DNA of 57,090 nt, from IMG/VR virus record IMGVR_UViG_3300046694_000629, positions 1-57,090 of that record. One strand, 5' to 3'. The notes beneath the pieces are model-generated. The model did not search any database and was not told the origin of the DNA. It was given only the letters and a program-made list of their open reading frames with translations. The DNA comes from a virus. A program made the position numbers and the translations under genes. Positions 36,803 through 45,289 of this stretch are shown here, in pieces (within the stretch, counting starts at the first letter, position 1; every line of letters begins with the position of its first letter).

Positions 36803-37227
36803 GTCACGCACGCGCCCGTCAGGCCATCGAAACGAAGCTGGCCGCATGGTCGGCTGCGCGTCCAATACGAGTGGCCTACTCGAATCAGCCATTCACGCCA
36901 AATCCATCTGAAACTTATCTCCGGGCCTTTCAGCTTCCAGCCAGCACTACCTGTCGGTATCTCGGCGGGGATGCCTACGAATACGCCGGTGTTTATCAGA
37001 TCAGCATCGTCTGTCCATCTGCCCAGGCCATGGCCACCGCAGAGACGCTTGTTGAAGAGCTGACCCAACTCTTTCGCGTAGACACGCCACTGGCCCGCAA
37101 CGGGTTCGATGGCCTCATCACGGAACCAGTAGATCAAGGGCCAACAATCACAGAGTCGGCGACCTACACGGTCCCGGCCAGCTTCACCTACTCAGGTGTC
37201 GCAGACCAACCGCCCGCTGGGGCATAA
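36799..37227 (+). CDS. Tail terminator protein (DUF4128)
   Basis: A 142-residue protein, MSHARARQAIETKLAAWSAA, then YLRAFQLPASTTCRYLGGDA, YEYAGVYQISIVCP and ETLVEELTQLF, matching DUF4128, which has the gpU tail-terminator fold. It would cap the tail tube and join it to the head. The ATG overlaps the upstream stop as ATGA. Confidence 0.82.
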   Translation: MSHARARQAIETKLAAWSAARPIRVAYSNQPFTPNPSETYLRAFQLPASTTCRYLGGDAYEYAGVYQISIVCPSAQAMATAETLVEELTQLFRVDTPLARNGFDGLITEPVDQGPTITESATYTVPASFTYSGVADQPPAGA

Positions 37228-37266
37228 CCTACCGCCGTCAGGCGGGCATTTAAGAGGAAACACACC

Positions 37267-37926
37267 ATGGCCGCACGCTTTCCGCTGCCGAACGGCGCCG
37301 TGCTGGAGATCGCCAGCATTATGGGTTCTGCCGTCGCTTTCACTGCATTGACCAATGCGAAACCGCCGGTCGCTGCCTCAGTAGGGCACGACATTGAAAA
37401 CGGCGACGTTTTGCTGGTCAACTCCGGTTGGGCGCTGATCAATGACCGCGCAGTAAAGGCGTCCGGCGTAACCGCCGATGCTTTTGCGTTGGCTGGTCTC
37501 AACACCACCAACACCGACAAATTCACTGTCGGTGCAGGTTCTGGCTCTGTGATCCCGGTGTCCGGATGGACGCAAATCTCGAAAGTCACTTCTTTCACAT
37601 CCTCCGGCGGCGAGCAGCAATATCAAACTGTCGGCTACCTGGAAGATGACGACGACAAGCAGTTTCCTACTAACCGCAACCCGACCACGATCACCATCGT
37701 GGTTGAGGATCAGCCGACCGCTCAATACGTCGAGACTGTCGAAGGCTTCGACGACACCAAAGAGCTGGCCGTCGTGCGCATGAAGTTGCGTAACGGTGAT
37801 CAGATCCTCTACCCGGGTTATGTGAGCATCACTCCTGATCCGACGATGGAGCGAAACAACGTCATGACGCGAACCATCAGCATCGGGCTTTCGGCTCGAT
37901 CGCTCCGTTACTTGGCCGGCGCATAA
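37267..37926 (+). CDS. Major tail tube protein
   Basis: A 219-residue protein, MAARFPLPNGAVLEIASIMG, then DVLLVNSGWALINDRAVKAS, SFTSSGGEQQYQTVGYLEDD and GDQILYPGYVSITPDPTMER, typical of lambda gpV-like tube proteins of Pseudomonas phages. It polymerises around the tape measure. AGAGGAAAC precedes the ATG. Confidence 0.87.
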   Translation: MAARFPLPNGAVLEIASIMGSAVAFTALTNAKPPVAASVGHDIENGDVLLVNSGWALINDRAVKASGVTADAFALAGLNTTNTDKFTVGAGSGSVIPVSGWTQISKVTSFTSSGGEQQYQTVGYLEDDDDKQFPTNRNPTTITIVVEDQPTAQYVETVEGFDDTKELAVVRMKLRNGDQILYPGYVSITPDPTMERNNVMTRTISIGLSARSLRYLAGA

Positions 37927-37935
37927 GGATTTCCC

Positions 37936-38316
37936 ATGGCAAAGATCAGGATCGCCCAGAACCCTACGTTCAAGGCTCTCGTGCACATCCCCATTGTTGG
38001 GTGTGAGCCCGAAGCGATCGAGTTTACCTTCAAGTATCGCGACCGACCGGCACTCGCCGCGCTGTTCGACGAGTGGAACCTGAAGGCGAAGGAAATGCGC
38101 GAGGGATTCGGGGAAGGCACCACATTGTCAGAAGTCGTTGCTGCTGAAACCGAGTATCAGGTGCAGCAGATCAAGGATCTGGTCGCGGGCTGGGGCTTCG
38201 ATGACAAGTTCGACGACAAGAGCATCCTCGCCCTTGTGAAGTCATGCCAGGGAACTGCTGAAGCGGTGGTGAGTGCCTACCAGAGCGCATTCAATCAGGC
38301 CCGGCTGGGAAACTGA
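37936..38316 (+). CDS. Tail assembly chaperone gpG-like
   Basis: A 126-residue protein, MAKIRIAQNPTFKALVHIPI, then EFTFKYRDRPALAALFDEWN and a helical acidic C-terminus. In lambda, gpG and its frameshift extension gpGT coat the tape measure during tail assembly. The last codons before the stop contain the slippery heptamer GGGAAAC, and the downstream frame encodes the T part. Size and order support the assignment. Confidence 0.88.
   Translation: MAKIRIAQNPTFKALVHIPIVGCEPEAIEFTFKYRDRPALAALFDEWNLKAKEMREGFGEGTTLSEVVAAETEYQVQQIKDLVAGWGFDDKFDDKSILALVKSCQGTAEAVVSAYQSAFNQARLGN
38307..38313 (+). promoter_or_regulatory. Programmed -1 frameshift site GGGAAAC
   Basis: The heptamer is read G-GGA-AAC in the gpG frame directly before its TGA (38314-38316), the canonical X-XXY-YYZ form. 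A -1 slip puts ribosomes into the frame that continues CTG-AGG-GCA and stays open to 38639, giving a gpGT-type fusion. Confidence 0.85.
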
Positions 38317-38639
38317 GGGCAGCAGCCGCAGCGTTGTACGAAAGCGGGCCATCTGCTGAGCAGTTGGCAATCCTCGGGCTGACGGCTGCCGATTTGTCGG
38401 GTGACGATGTAGAGGTCTGGCCATGCAACTGGCCGGCCTTTCTCCTGTTCAACCGAATGTCCACGCAGTGGCGGGTCGGCACCGGTGGCGCCATCGGCCT
38501 TGATTACAACTGCATCCGCGACGTCGCCGGATTCCTCGGCATCAAGAAAAAGAAACTCGCTGAAATCTTCCCTGACCTTCAGGCGCTGGAAGGCGAAGCC
38601 CTGCGCGTCATGGCGGAGGAAAGGGAAAACAGCCCGTAA
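38313..38639 (+). CDS. DUF1799 T-part of the gpGT frameshift fusion
   Basis: After the -1 slip this frame gives a run of alanines (LRAAAAALYESGP) and then the DUF1799 signature: AEQLAILGLTAADLSGDDVE, VWPCNWPAFLLFNRMSTQWR, GTGGAIGLDYN. It ends at 38639. A TTG at 38334 could give a separate protein but has no ribosome-binding site, so I read it as the T domain of gpGT, made in minor amount and recruiting the tube protein to the tape measure. Confidence 0.82.
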   Translation: MRAAAAALYESGPSAEQLAILGLTAADLSGDDVEVWPCNWPAFLLFNRMSTQWRVGTGGAIGLDYNCIRDVAGFLGIKKKKLAEIFPDLQALEGEALRVMAEERENSP

Positions 38640-38666
38640 GCACGAGCACTTATTCAAGGTGAGTCG

Positions 38667-41600
38667 ATGAACATTGCAGAACTCGGCGTCAAGATCGACT
38701 CGGCCGATGCGATCGAGGCCAAAACGAGCCTGGATGAGATGGCGAAGGCCGGCGGCCGGGCCGAGCAGTCCGCCGTTTCGCTGATGAACGAAATGCAGGC
38801 GCTGGAGAAGTCGCTTTCTACCAACGCCAAGACCACACAGGACCTTGCCAAACAGCGCGATGCATTGGCGAAGCTGACCAAGACCGGCGCCTATGGTGAG
38901 GCTGAGGCCGCGAAGATCTCTGCGCAGTTCGACAAGCAACAGGTAGCGCTGGCCAAGTCGACCATGGATGAGCAGAAGGCACTGAACAGCCTGTTGGGCG
39001 CCATTGACCCGGCCCGCGCCGCACTGGCGAAGCTGGACACCCAGGTTGAGCAACTGGGCAAACATCTGGATGCCGGCCGGATCAGCCAGGACGAGTACAA
39101 CACTGCCCTGAGCAAGATCGACAAGGACTACGACAAACTCAACAAAACCACCACCGGCTTCGACAAGCTGCGCCTCGGCACGCGTCAGGCACAGGAAAAC
39201 GTCGTGCAATTGGGGAATGCGCTTTCATCTGGTGACTGGGGTAGCGGCGTTCGCGCAGTCGCACAATTGGGCGCTGGTGCGGGTGAGGGAGCGGCGGGAC
39301 TACTAGCCATTCTTGGCCCACTTGCGTTGGCCACCGCTGCCGTGGGTGGACTGGCATACGCTTTTTATAAGGGCAGCGAGGAGCAGGACAGCTACAACAA
39401 ATCGTTGATTCTTACCGGCAACTACGCCGGCGTGAGTGCTGGACAGCTAGGCGATATGGCGCGCCAGGTGAGCGCCACAGTTGGCACCACCGGCCAAGCA
39501 GCAGCCGTGCTGGCTCTGCTGGCCGATAACGGAAAGATCGCCGGCGAGAGCTTCACCGGCATCACCCAAGCCGCCGTGTCGATGCAGGAAGCGACAGGCA
39601 AGGCAGTGAGCGAGACAGTTGCCGAGTTCTCCAAGCTCGCCGACGACCCGGTCAAGGCGTCTGCCGCGCTGAATGAGCAGTACCACTACCTAACCGCTTC
39701 GGTTTACTCGCAGATCACCGCGCTGGAGAAGCAGGGCGACCATGCCGGCGCCGTGAAGCTGGCCACCGAGTCGTTCGCTGATGCAATCAACGAGCGCACA
39801 CCGCGAATCCTCGAGAATCTGAGTTTCTGGGAGAAGGGCTACAACGCCGTTGCCCGGGCTGCTGATGGGCTGAAGAATATCGGGCGCAGCGATATCGGCG
39901 CCGATATCGAGCAAGCTCAACGCGACTTGGCGAGTGCTCAGGCAGGCAATGTCGGCCTGTTCCAGAACAAGCAAGAGATGATCGATCTCTACCAGAATCG
40001 TCTCAATATGCTTGAGGACCAGAAAGCGGCAGAAGCCGATATCGGCAAGTGGCAGGGAGAGCAGGCGAAAGCTCAGGGCGATGCCGTCTCCTCAATGGCG
40101 AAGGTCGACGCACTCACCAAGTCAGCATGGACGAATGAGCAGAAGCGTACCGATGCGATCAAGGAGTACAAGCGGCAGCTCGAAGACATCCGCAAGGTAG
40201 CACCGAACGACCCGCGCCTGAATCAGGCCGCAATCGACAAGAACCTGGCGAACATCAATGACCAGTTCAAGGACGCGAAAGCGGCAGGTACTCAGGTCGA
40301 TCTGACCGGATTCAACAACGCCAAGAACAACCTCGCAGCCATCAGCGAAGAGTACAAAAACGCCCAGAAGGAACTGGACGCAGCACAGAAGACCGGACTC
40401 ATTTCTCAAGCCGACTACGCCCTGAAGCGAGAAGCGCTGATCGGCAACGAGCGCGACGAGGTGACCGCGGCCTATGAGGCGGAGATCGCCGCGCTGGAAG
40501 CCGCGAAGGCGAAGAAGACAACCTCTGCTGCGCAAAGCATCCAACTGGACCAGAAGATCGCCGACGCCCGCGCGGGCATGGTCAAAGCGCAGAAGGACGC
40601 GGACAGCCAGCTTGGTGTTCTGGCCACAAATGAGACCGGCCGCCTTGCTCGACAAGAGCGAGCGATCATGACCTACGTTCAGGCCCTGGCTCAGCAACAG
40701 CGAGCGCTGGAACTGGCAGGGCAGCGAGCCGTTCTCGGCGTAGGGCAGGGCGATCGACAGAACGCGCTCAACAACGAGCTGAACAGCCAGCAGGATCGGT
40801 TCGCTCAGCAGTCGCTGGAACTGGCAAATCAGAAGTCCGACCCGTCGCGGAACATGTCGGAGGAGGAGTTCAGCCGGAAATCGCAGGCTCTCGCCTACGC
40901 GAACAAGGCTGCCACCGACCAAATTCGTCAGAACTACGCAGATGTGGAGGCGGCGCAGGGTGATTGGACCAAGGGCGCGACATCGGCCTGGGCCAACTAC
41001 TTGGATTCGGCGAGCAACATTGCCGGCCAGACGAAAACTCTGTTCGGCAACGCCTTCAGCTCGATGGAAGACGCGGTCGTCAACTTCGCCATGACCGGGA
41101 AGCTATCGTTCGCCGACTTCACTAAGTCGATTCTGGCGGACATGGCGCGGATCGCGACCCGTCAGGCCAGCTCTGCGCTGCTGAGCAGCCTCGTCGGCGC
41201 TGCCACCAGTTACTTCACGGGCGGTGGTGGCGGGAATGGGCTGGCGGCCGGATCAGCAGGTGCGACGTCGTCGAATCTCGGCGCGTCCTCGGCGGGCTAC
41301 TCCAGCAACTACTTCCCGCAAGCGCTCGGCGGCGCCTGGTCGTCCGGCGTGCAAATGTTCGCCAATGGCGGCGCATTCACCAACAGCATCGTCAGCACAC
41401 CGACCGCCTTTGGGATGACCGGTGGCCGAGCGGGCGTCATGGGTGAGGCGGGGCCGGAGGCGATCATGCCGCTGACCCGGACTTCCAGCGGCAAGCTGGG
41501 TGTTCTCGCCGCCGGCGGTGGCTCCGGGACCGCGATCAGCATCAACGCACCGGTCACGGTGGTGACACAGGACCGAGGCTCTGAAGGGATGCAGATCGAC

Positions 41601-41717
41601 CAGCAGGCACTGTCGAGAAACCTGCAATCGCAAATGCAGGCCGTGGCCGAGAAAGCCGTCGCTGACTCTTGGCGCGCGGGCGGTACCAGCTTCAGAAATG
41701 CAAATGGGAGGGCCTGA
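38667..41717 (+). CDS. Tail tape measure protein
   Basis: A 1016-residue protein that sets tail length. The first 210 residues are coiled coil (MNEMQALEKSLSTNAKTTQD); two adjoining hydrophobic segments lie near 215-245 (GLLAILGPLALATAAVGGLA), which may interact with the host membrane during injection. A helical central region (about 400-760) follows, and the C-terminal part (NAFSSMEDAVVNFAMTGKLS, then FADFTKSILADMARIATRQ) is the lambda gpH-type tail domain. AAGG lies seven bases before the ATG. By the usual rule of about 0.15 nm per residue, a tail near 150 nm is expected. Confidence 0.95.
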   Translation: MNIAELGVKIDSADAIEAKTSLDEMAKAGGRAEQSAVSLMNEMQALEKSLSTNAKTTQDLAKQRDALAKLTKTGAYGEAEAAKISAQFDKQQVALAKSTMDEQKALNSLLGAIDPARAALAKLDTQVEQLGKHLDAGRISQDEYNTALSKIDKDYDKLNKTTTGFDKLRLGTRQAQENVVQLGNALSSGDWGSGVRAVAQLGAGAGEGAAGLLAILGPLALATAAVGGLAYAFYKGSEEQDSYNKSLILTGNYAGVSAGQLGDMARQVSATVGTTGQAAAVLALLADNGKIAGESFTGITQAAVSMQEATGKAVSETVAEFSKLADDPVKASAALNEQYHYLTASVYSQITALEKQGDHAGAVKLATESFADAINERTPRILENLSFWEKGYNAVARAADGLKNIGRSDIGADIEQAQRDLASAQAGNVGLFQNKQEMIDLYQNRLNMLEDQKAAEADIGKWQGEQAKAQGDAVSSMAKVDALTKSAWTNEQKRTDAIKEYKRQLEDIRKVAPNDPRLNQAAIDKNLANINDQFKDAKAAGTQVDLTGFNNAKNNLAAISEEYKNAQKELDAAQKTGLISQADYALKREALIGNERDEVTAAYEAEIAALEAAKAKKTTSAAQSIQLDQKIADARAGMVKAQKDADSQLGVLATNETGRLARQERAIMTYVQALAQQQRALELAGQRAVLGVGQGDRQNALNNELNSQQDRFAQQSLELANQKSDPSRNMSEEEFSRKSQALAYANKAATDQIRQNYADVEAAQGDWTKGATSAWANYLDSASNIAGQTKTLFGNAFSSMEDAVVNFAMTGKLSFADFTKSILADMARIATRQASSALLSSLVGAATSYFTGGGGGNGLAAGSAGATSSNLGASSAGYSSNYFPQALGGAWSSGVQMFANGGAFTNSIVSTPTAFGMTGGRAGVMGEAGPEAIMPLTRTSSGKLGVLAAGGGSGTAISINAPVTVVTQDRGSEGMQIDQQALSRNLQSQMQAVAEKAVADSWRAGGTSFRNANGRA

Positions 41718-42055
41718 TGGCCATCGAGAAATTCACCTGGCCAACCGAGCGCGGGGAAACACCCGATATCAATTATCGGGTGCGCACCTCGAAGTTCGGC
41801 AACGGCTACGCGCAGAACGTCGGCGACGGCCCGAACAACAAAGAGGACTCCTATCCAGTTACGTGCGTCGGCCAGAAGGCCGTGGTGAAGCAGATCATGG
41901 CGTTCCTCGACCGGCACGCCGGGGCAAAGGCGTTTCTCTGGACGACCCCGCTCGGCGAACTCGGACTGTTCACCTGTAAAAATCCGGCTCCCACACCAAT
42001 GGGTGGCGGCGTCTTCAAACTCACCGCCACGTTTGAGCGGGCATTCCGACCATAA
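41717..42055 (+). CDS. Minor tail protein M
   Basis: A 112-residue protein, MAIEKFTWPTERGETPDINY, then KFGNGYAQNVGDGPNNKEDS, FLDRHAGAKAFLWTTPLGEL, the gpM family (beta-rich hub protein of the tail tip). The A of its ATG is the last base of the tape-measure stop (TGATG), so translation is coupled. Confidence 0.9.
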   Translation: MAIEKFTWPTERGETPDINYRVRTSKFGNGYAQNVGDGPNNKEDSYPVTCVGQKAVVKQIMAFLDRHAGAKAFLWTTPLGELGLFTCKNPAPTPMGGGVFKLTATFERAFRP

Positions 42056-42064
42056 GGGGCAAAC

Positions 42065-42814
42065 ATGCCGCTGATCAGTGACATTCAGGTGCTTGAGCCT
42101 GGCAGCGAAGTGCTGCTCTTTGAGTTGGACGGCACGGAGTACGGCGCGGACGTGCTGCGCTTCCATGGGCACGCGATCCCGCACACCACGGCCGAGCTGA
42201 TCGCCTCCGGCGACAATGTCGACCAACTGCCGGCGAAGGCCATCTACTGGCAGGGCAACGAGTACAGCGCCTGGCCAATGCAGATCGAAGGCATAGAGGC
42301 GAACGGGGATGGTACTGCGGTTCGACCGACGCTGTCGGTGGGCAACGTCAACGGGCGCATCACCGCGCTCTGTCTGGCGTTCGAAGATCTGCTCGAATTC
42401 AAGCTGACGATGCGCCACACGCTGGGCACGTACCTGGACGCGACGAACTTCCCGGCCGGCAACCCAACTGCGGATCCGACCCAGGAGACGATCGAGGTCT
42501 GGTACATCGACCAGAAAACGAACGAGGACGGGGAGAATGTCAGTTGGGAGTTGGCCAGCCCGGGCGACGTCGGTAACGAGTCCATCGGCCGGCAGGCTAC
42601 GACGCTTTGTCACTGGGCGCTGACGGGGGGATACAGAGGCCCAGACTGCCAGTACACAGGCCCCTATTTCGATATGGAAGGTAATCCCACGGACAACCCA
42701 GAGAAAGACCAGTGCAACGCACTGCTTACCACTGGCTGCGAGTGTCGGTTCGGGGCAGGAAATCCTTTAAATTTTGGTGGGTTTCCTGCGGTGAGTTTGA
42801 TCGCAAGGAGCTGA
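42065..42814 (+). CDS. Minor tail protein L
   Basis: A 249-residue gpL-like tip protein. The N-terminus ISDIQVLEPGSEVLLFELDG and the C-terminal cysteine pattern (TLCHWALTGGYRGPDCQYTG, then DQCNALLTTGCECRFG) fit lambda gpL, which holds an iron-sulphur cluster. The final strand GNPLNFGGFPAVSLI is conserved in the family. It is followed by an inserted HNH-like gene where gpK would normally come next. Confidence 0.9.
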   Translation: MPLISDIQVLEPGSEVLLFELDGTEYGADVLRFHGHAIPHTTAELIASGDNVDQLPAKAIYWQGNEYSAWPMQIEGIEANGDGTAVRPTLSVGNVNGRITALCLAFEDLLEFKLTMRHTLGTYLDATNFPAGNPTADPTQETIEVWYIDQKTNEDGENVSWELASPGDVGNESIGRQATTLCHWALTGGYRGPDCQYTGPYFDMEGNPTDNPEKDQCNALLTTGCECRFGAGNPLNFGGFPAVSLIARS

Positions 42815-42826
42815 TAGAATAGGCCT

Positions 42827-42877
42827 GTGCGGCTAGGTTGATCCCCGAAAAGCCGGCCCCTAACCGGCCTGCCGCAC
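42827..42877 (+). other. Structured 51-base element upstream of the HNH-like gene
   Basis: An outer 7-bp stem GTGCGGC (42827-42833) with GCCGCAC (42871-42877) encloses an inner 5-bp stem GCCGG (42852-42856) with CCGGC (42864-42868). The inner arms are separated by CCCCTAA and the left side contains TAGGTTGATCCCCGAAAA. There is no T-run, so it is not a simple terminator. It lies just after the tail L stop and before the inserted gene. Confidence 0.5.
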
Positions 42878-42913
42878 TCCATTAGTTAGGAATTCATACT
42901 GTAGGGGTGTGAA

Positions 42914-43537
42914 ATGAAAGGCAAAAAGACAGACCTGCTCGGCAGGTTGTTCGGCCGCTTGACTGTGACTGAAGAGTCGCCATCCGTAGGGCGCAAAGCG
43001 CACTGGGTGTGCCGCTGTGAATGCGGAACCGTCAAGGTTGTTGGCGCGGATGCTTTAATCAGAGGGGCCACACTTTCATGCGGCTGCCTAAAGAAAGAAC
43101 TTGCTACGACGCATGGGCTGTTTGGTCATGAGCTTTATCAGACCTGAGCCAATATGCGAGATCGATGCGAGAACGAAAAATGCAAAGATTTTCCAAACTA
43201 CGGGGCTCGCGGCATACGCGTATGCGATGAGTGGAAAGCTTTCGCTGTGTTCGTCAGTGACATGGGCCCGCGGCCAAAAGGGCACACCATTGAGCGTGTT
43301 GATGGAAGCATGGGGTATTCGCCAGGCAATTGTGTTTGGGCAACAACGCAAACACAGAACAGAAACAAAAGGACGAACCTAACGCTGCGTCTTGGTGATA
43401 CCGAAATGTGCGCCAGTAGGTGGGCAGAGCAAACAGGAATACCGCTGCACGTTATCTGCGAGCGGAAAGCTATCGGATGGTCTGACGAGGATGCGGTGAC
43501 GAAATCCGTCAGGCGCTATACCAAGAAAACAGCATAA
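42914..43537 (+). pseudogene. HNH-like mobile protein split by an in-frame TGA
   Basis: Two pieces in the same frame, 42914-43147 and 43154-43537, are separated only by a TGA at 43145-43147 and two sense codons. Joined, they give about 207 residues: an N-terminal zinc-binding module (WVCRCECGTVKVVGADALIR, LSCGCLKKE), then TGA where a Trp codon TGG is expected (LYQT-stop-ANMRDRC), and a C-terminal HNH-type region (YGARGIRVCDEW; IERVDGSMGYSPGNCVWATT). Proteins like this are phage-borne homing-type HNH or DNA-binding proteins. AGGGGTG precedes the ATG. The gene lies between tail L and K with its own terminator. A single G to A change explains the split. Confidence 0.7.
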
Positions 43538-43540
43538 CAA

Positions 43541-43562
43541 AGGGCGCTTAGGCGCCCTTTTT
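43541..43562 (+). terminator. Terminator after the HNH-like gene
   Basis: AGGGCGC (43541-43547), loop TTAG, GCGCCCT (43552-43558), then a T-run to 43562. It closes the inserted gene unit before tail K. Confidence 0.75.
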
Positions 43563-43577
43563 ATTGGACTCATAAAA

Positions 43578-44342
43578 ATGCAGAAGAACCTCCTCAAGGC
43601 ATTTACCGATCACGCTGCAGAAGCGTATCCGAATGAAGCGTGCGGGCTTGTGGTTCGTGACGGCAGGTCGCGGAGATACATCAGGTGCACGAACGCGGCC
43701 AAGGACAGGTCTGAGCAGTTCAGTATTCCACCGGAGGAGTACGCGGCGGCTGAGGATATTGGGGAAGTCCTTGGGGTATTTCACAGCCACCCGGACGCGA
43801 CGAGCCGACCTTCTCCGGCAGACCTTGCCATGTGCTGCGCTACGGCTTTGCCATGGTGGATTCTCAGCTGGCCTGAAGGAGACTTCAGGGAAGTGCTGCC
43901 GGAGCCGCTAACTCCGCTGCTCAAGCGCCCATTCGTCCACGGCGCCTGGGACTGCTGGCAGGTGTGCGCCGATTGGTACAAGCGCGAGTGGGGGCTGGAG
44001 TTCGAAGCTTTCAAGCGTGCCGATGGCTGGTGGGAGAGCAAGGACAGCACCAGTCTTTACGAGGCGAACTACGAGGCCGCCGGCTTCTACCGCGTCGACC
44101 AACCACAGCGTGGCGACATGATCGTGATGGAAGTTGGGCGCACGGTTTACCCGAACCATGCTGGGATCTTTCTCGGCACTGATCCCGCGCTGCCAGGTGA
44201 GGAGGCTGCGACGTTCGGCCCCGGGCCGTTCCTGCTCCACCACCTGTACGGCAGGCCGTCAGAGGTCATAGTTTTTGGTGGCCCTTGGCTGGATAGAACT
44301 CGCCTGATTCTCAGGCACAGAAATGCAAAGCCGGCAAAATGA
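43578..44342 (+). CDS. Tail assembly protein K (JAMM + NlpC/P60)
   Basis: A 254-residue two-domain protein. The N-terminal JAB/MPN domain has Glu20, His69, His71, Ser79 and Asp82 (GVFHSHPDATSRPSPADL), a complete JAMM zinc-protease motif. The C-terminal NlpC/P60 domain has Cys126 (GAWDCWQ) and His194 (NHAGIFL), consistent with cell-wall cleavage during entry. This is the lambda gpK plan. The gene begins after the HNH insertion. Confidence 0.92.
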   Translation: MQKNLLKAFTDHAAEAYPNEACGLVVRDGRSRRYIRCTNAAKDRSEQFSIPPEEYAAAEDIGEVLGVFHSHPDATSRPSPADLAMCCATALPWWILSWPEGDFREVLPEPLTPLLKRPFVHGAWDCWQVCADWYKREWGLEFEAFKRADGWWESKDSTSLYEANYEAAGFYRVDQPQRGDMIVMEVGRTVYPNHAGIFLGTDPALPGEEAATFGPGPFLLHHLYGRPSEVIVFGGPWLDRTRLILRHRNAKPAK

Positions 44343-44367
44343 CGCGGCACGGCCGCAGGAGTTACAA

Positions 44368-44568
44368 ATGAACAAACCGTTTGCTATCGATGAAAATGGA
44401 CGAACTTACATTAACGAATCGGAAATCCTGAAAGGCCAGATGATCGTCTCGGCTGCCGGTATTTCTTTACCGGCTGATTTTGCGGAAAAGGCGCAAGAGA
44501 AAGCCGACCTGTTAGAGCGCCGGCTTGCTCGGCTGGAAAACGAGCTTGGCCTTAATCCACTCAGCTAG
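44368..44568 (+). CDS. Small tail-region protein of unknown function
   Basis: A 66-residue protein, MNKPFAIDENGRTYINESEI, then VSAAGISLPADFAEKAQEKA and a coiled-coil end (LLERRLARLENELGLNPL). AGGAG lies eight bases before the ATG at 44368. The I-N-E-S-E-I start is reminiscent of short segments in central tail-fibre proteins. Role unknown. Confidence 0.6.
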   Translation: MNKPFAIDENGRTYINESEILKGQMIVSAAGISLPADFAEKAQEKADLLERRLARLENELGLNPLS

Positions 44569-44806
44569 GCTGGCGCGCCGACTTGAAAAGCTGAGATATC
44601 AGGTTGGCGTTTGGTCGGACACCGAAAGCCGATCCCAGTGATTTCGATATGGTCATCGCACGCGCTTCGGCCGCCGCTATGCCTTCCTCGCCCTGAGACG
44701 CGTGGACTTGAGCGAGCAAGCCATAAACCATGGCCGTGAGAGCTTGAATGTCAGCGGCATGAGAGTTCACAACCTTTTGGATCTCACGATATTGTTGCGT
44801 TTCCAC
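44561..44806 (-). CDS. Leftward helical accessory gene in the tail cluster
   Basis: An 81-residue protein (V/M)ETQQYREIQKVVNSHAADI, then ALTAMVYGLLAQVHASQGEE. It is helical. GGAGG lies six bases before the GTG at 44806; a longer frame to 44983 is unsupported. It is convergent with the 66-residue gene, ending with 8 bases of overlap, and is opposite to the late operon, so it is probably a prophage-expressed moron. Confidence 0.62.
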   Translation of the reverse strand: METQQYREIQKVVNSHAADIQALTAMVYGLLAQVHASQGEEGIAAAEARAMTISKSLGSAFGVRPNANLISQLFKSARQPS

Positions 44807-44886
44807 ATTAACCTCCAGGTCATTAACGCGCCGAGATTGGCGCAATCCCAGTCCTTGGGCTTGCAGGCAAAGGACTGGGAAATCCT

Positions 44887-45168
44887 TCAAATGGCATGTA
44901 GTAGTTTCAGCATGTCGACAGTTTTGAACTGCAGATCTTGCGATGAATGAATGTAATCGCAGATGAGAGGAAGCATTGCCCATCGCTCTTTGTCGATTGG
45001 CTTGCCCGGAGGGACAAATCGGTTCGCAAAGTCATCAGCATCGATTGAGCTACCTTCAAGCACGTCGAATATGAATAATCGAAAATGAAAGGCACCGTTC
45101 GGCACCTCAGGCATTTCTCTGAACGCATGCCTGAGCAGGTCTGCTCTCTGGGGGTTAGATAAAGCCAA
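44887..45168 (-). CDS. Leftward accessory gene in the tail cluster
   Basis: A 93-residue protein, MALSNPQRADLLRHAFREMP, then FHFRLFIFDVLEGSSIDADD and WAMLPLICDYIHSSQDLQFK. The start is a TTG at 45168 with AGGAG eight bases upstream. Lower GC than the tail genes. It lies upstream of the leftward 81-residue gene and could be co-transcribed with it. No family recognised. Confidence 0.6.
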   Translation of the reverse strand: MALSNPQRADLLRHAFREMPEVPNGAFHFRLFIFDVLEGSSIDADDFANRFVPPGKPIDKERWAMLPLICDYIHSSQDLQFKTVDMLKLLHAI

Positions 45169-45289
45169 TTACGCCACTCCTGTGTATGGCTGAAAGCTAC
45201 TATGGAGAGACAAGGCATTGCTACTGGGAATTCGTACAGGCAACTTCTGCGACAAGTTCCTCTCGACTACTTTTTTGAGGATAGTTCTG

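Noticed and set aside
42801-42880. Hammerhead or twister ribozyme before the HNH gene
   Set aside because: The conserved core nucleotides of these ribozymes cannot be placed on the stems; I keep only a structured element.
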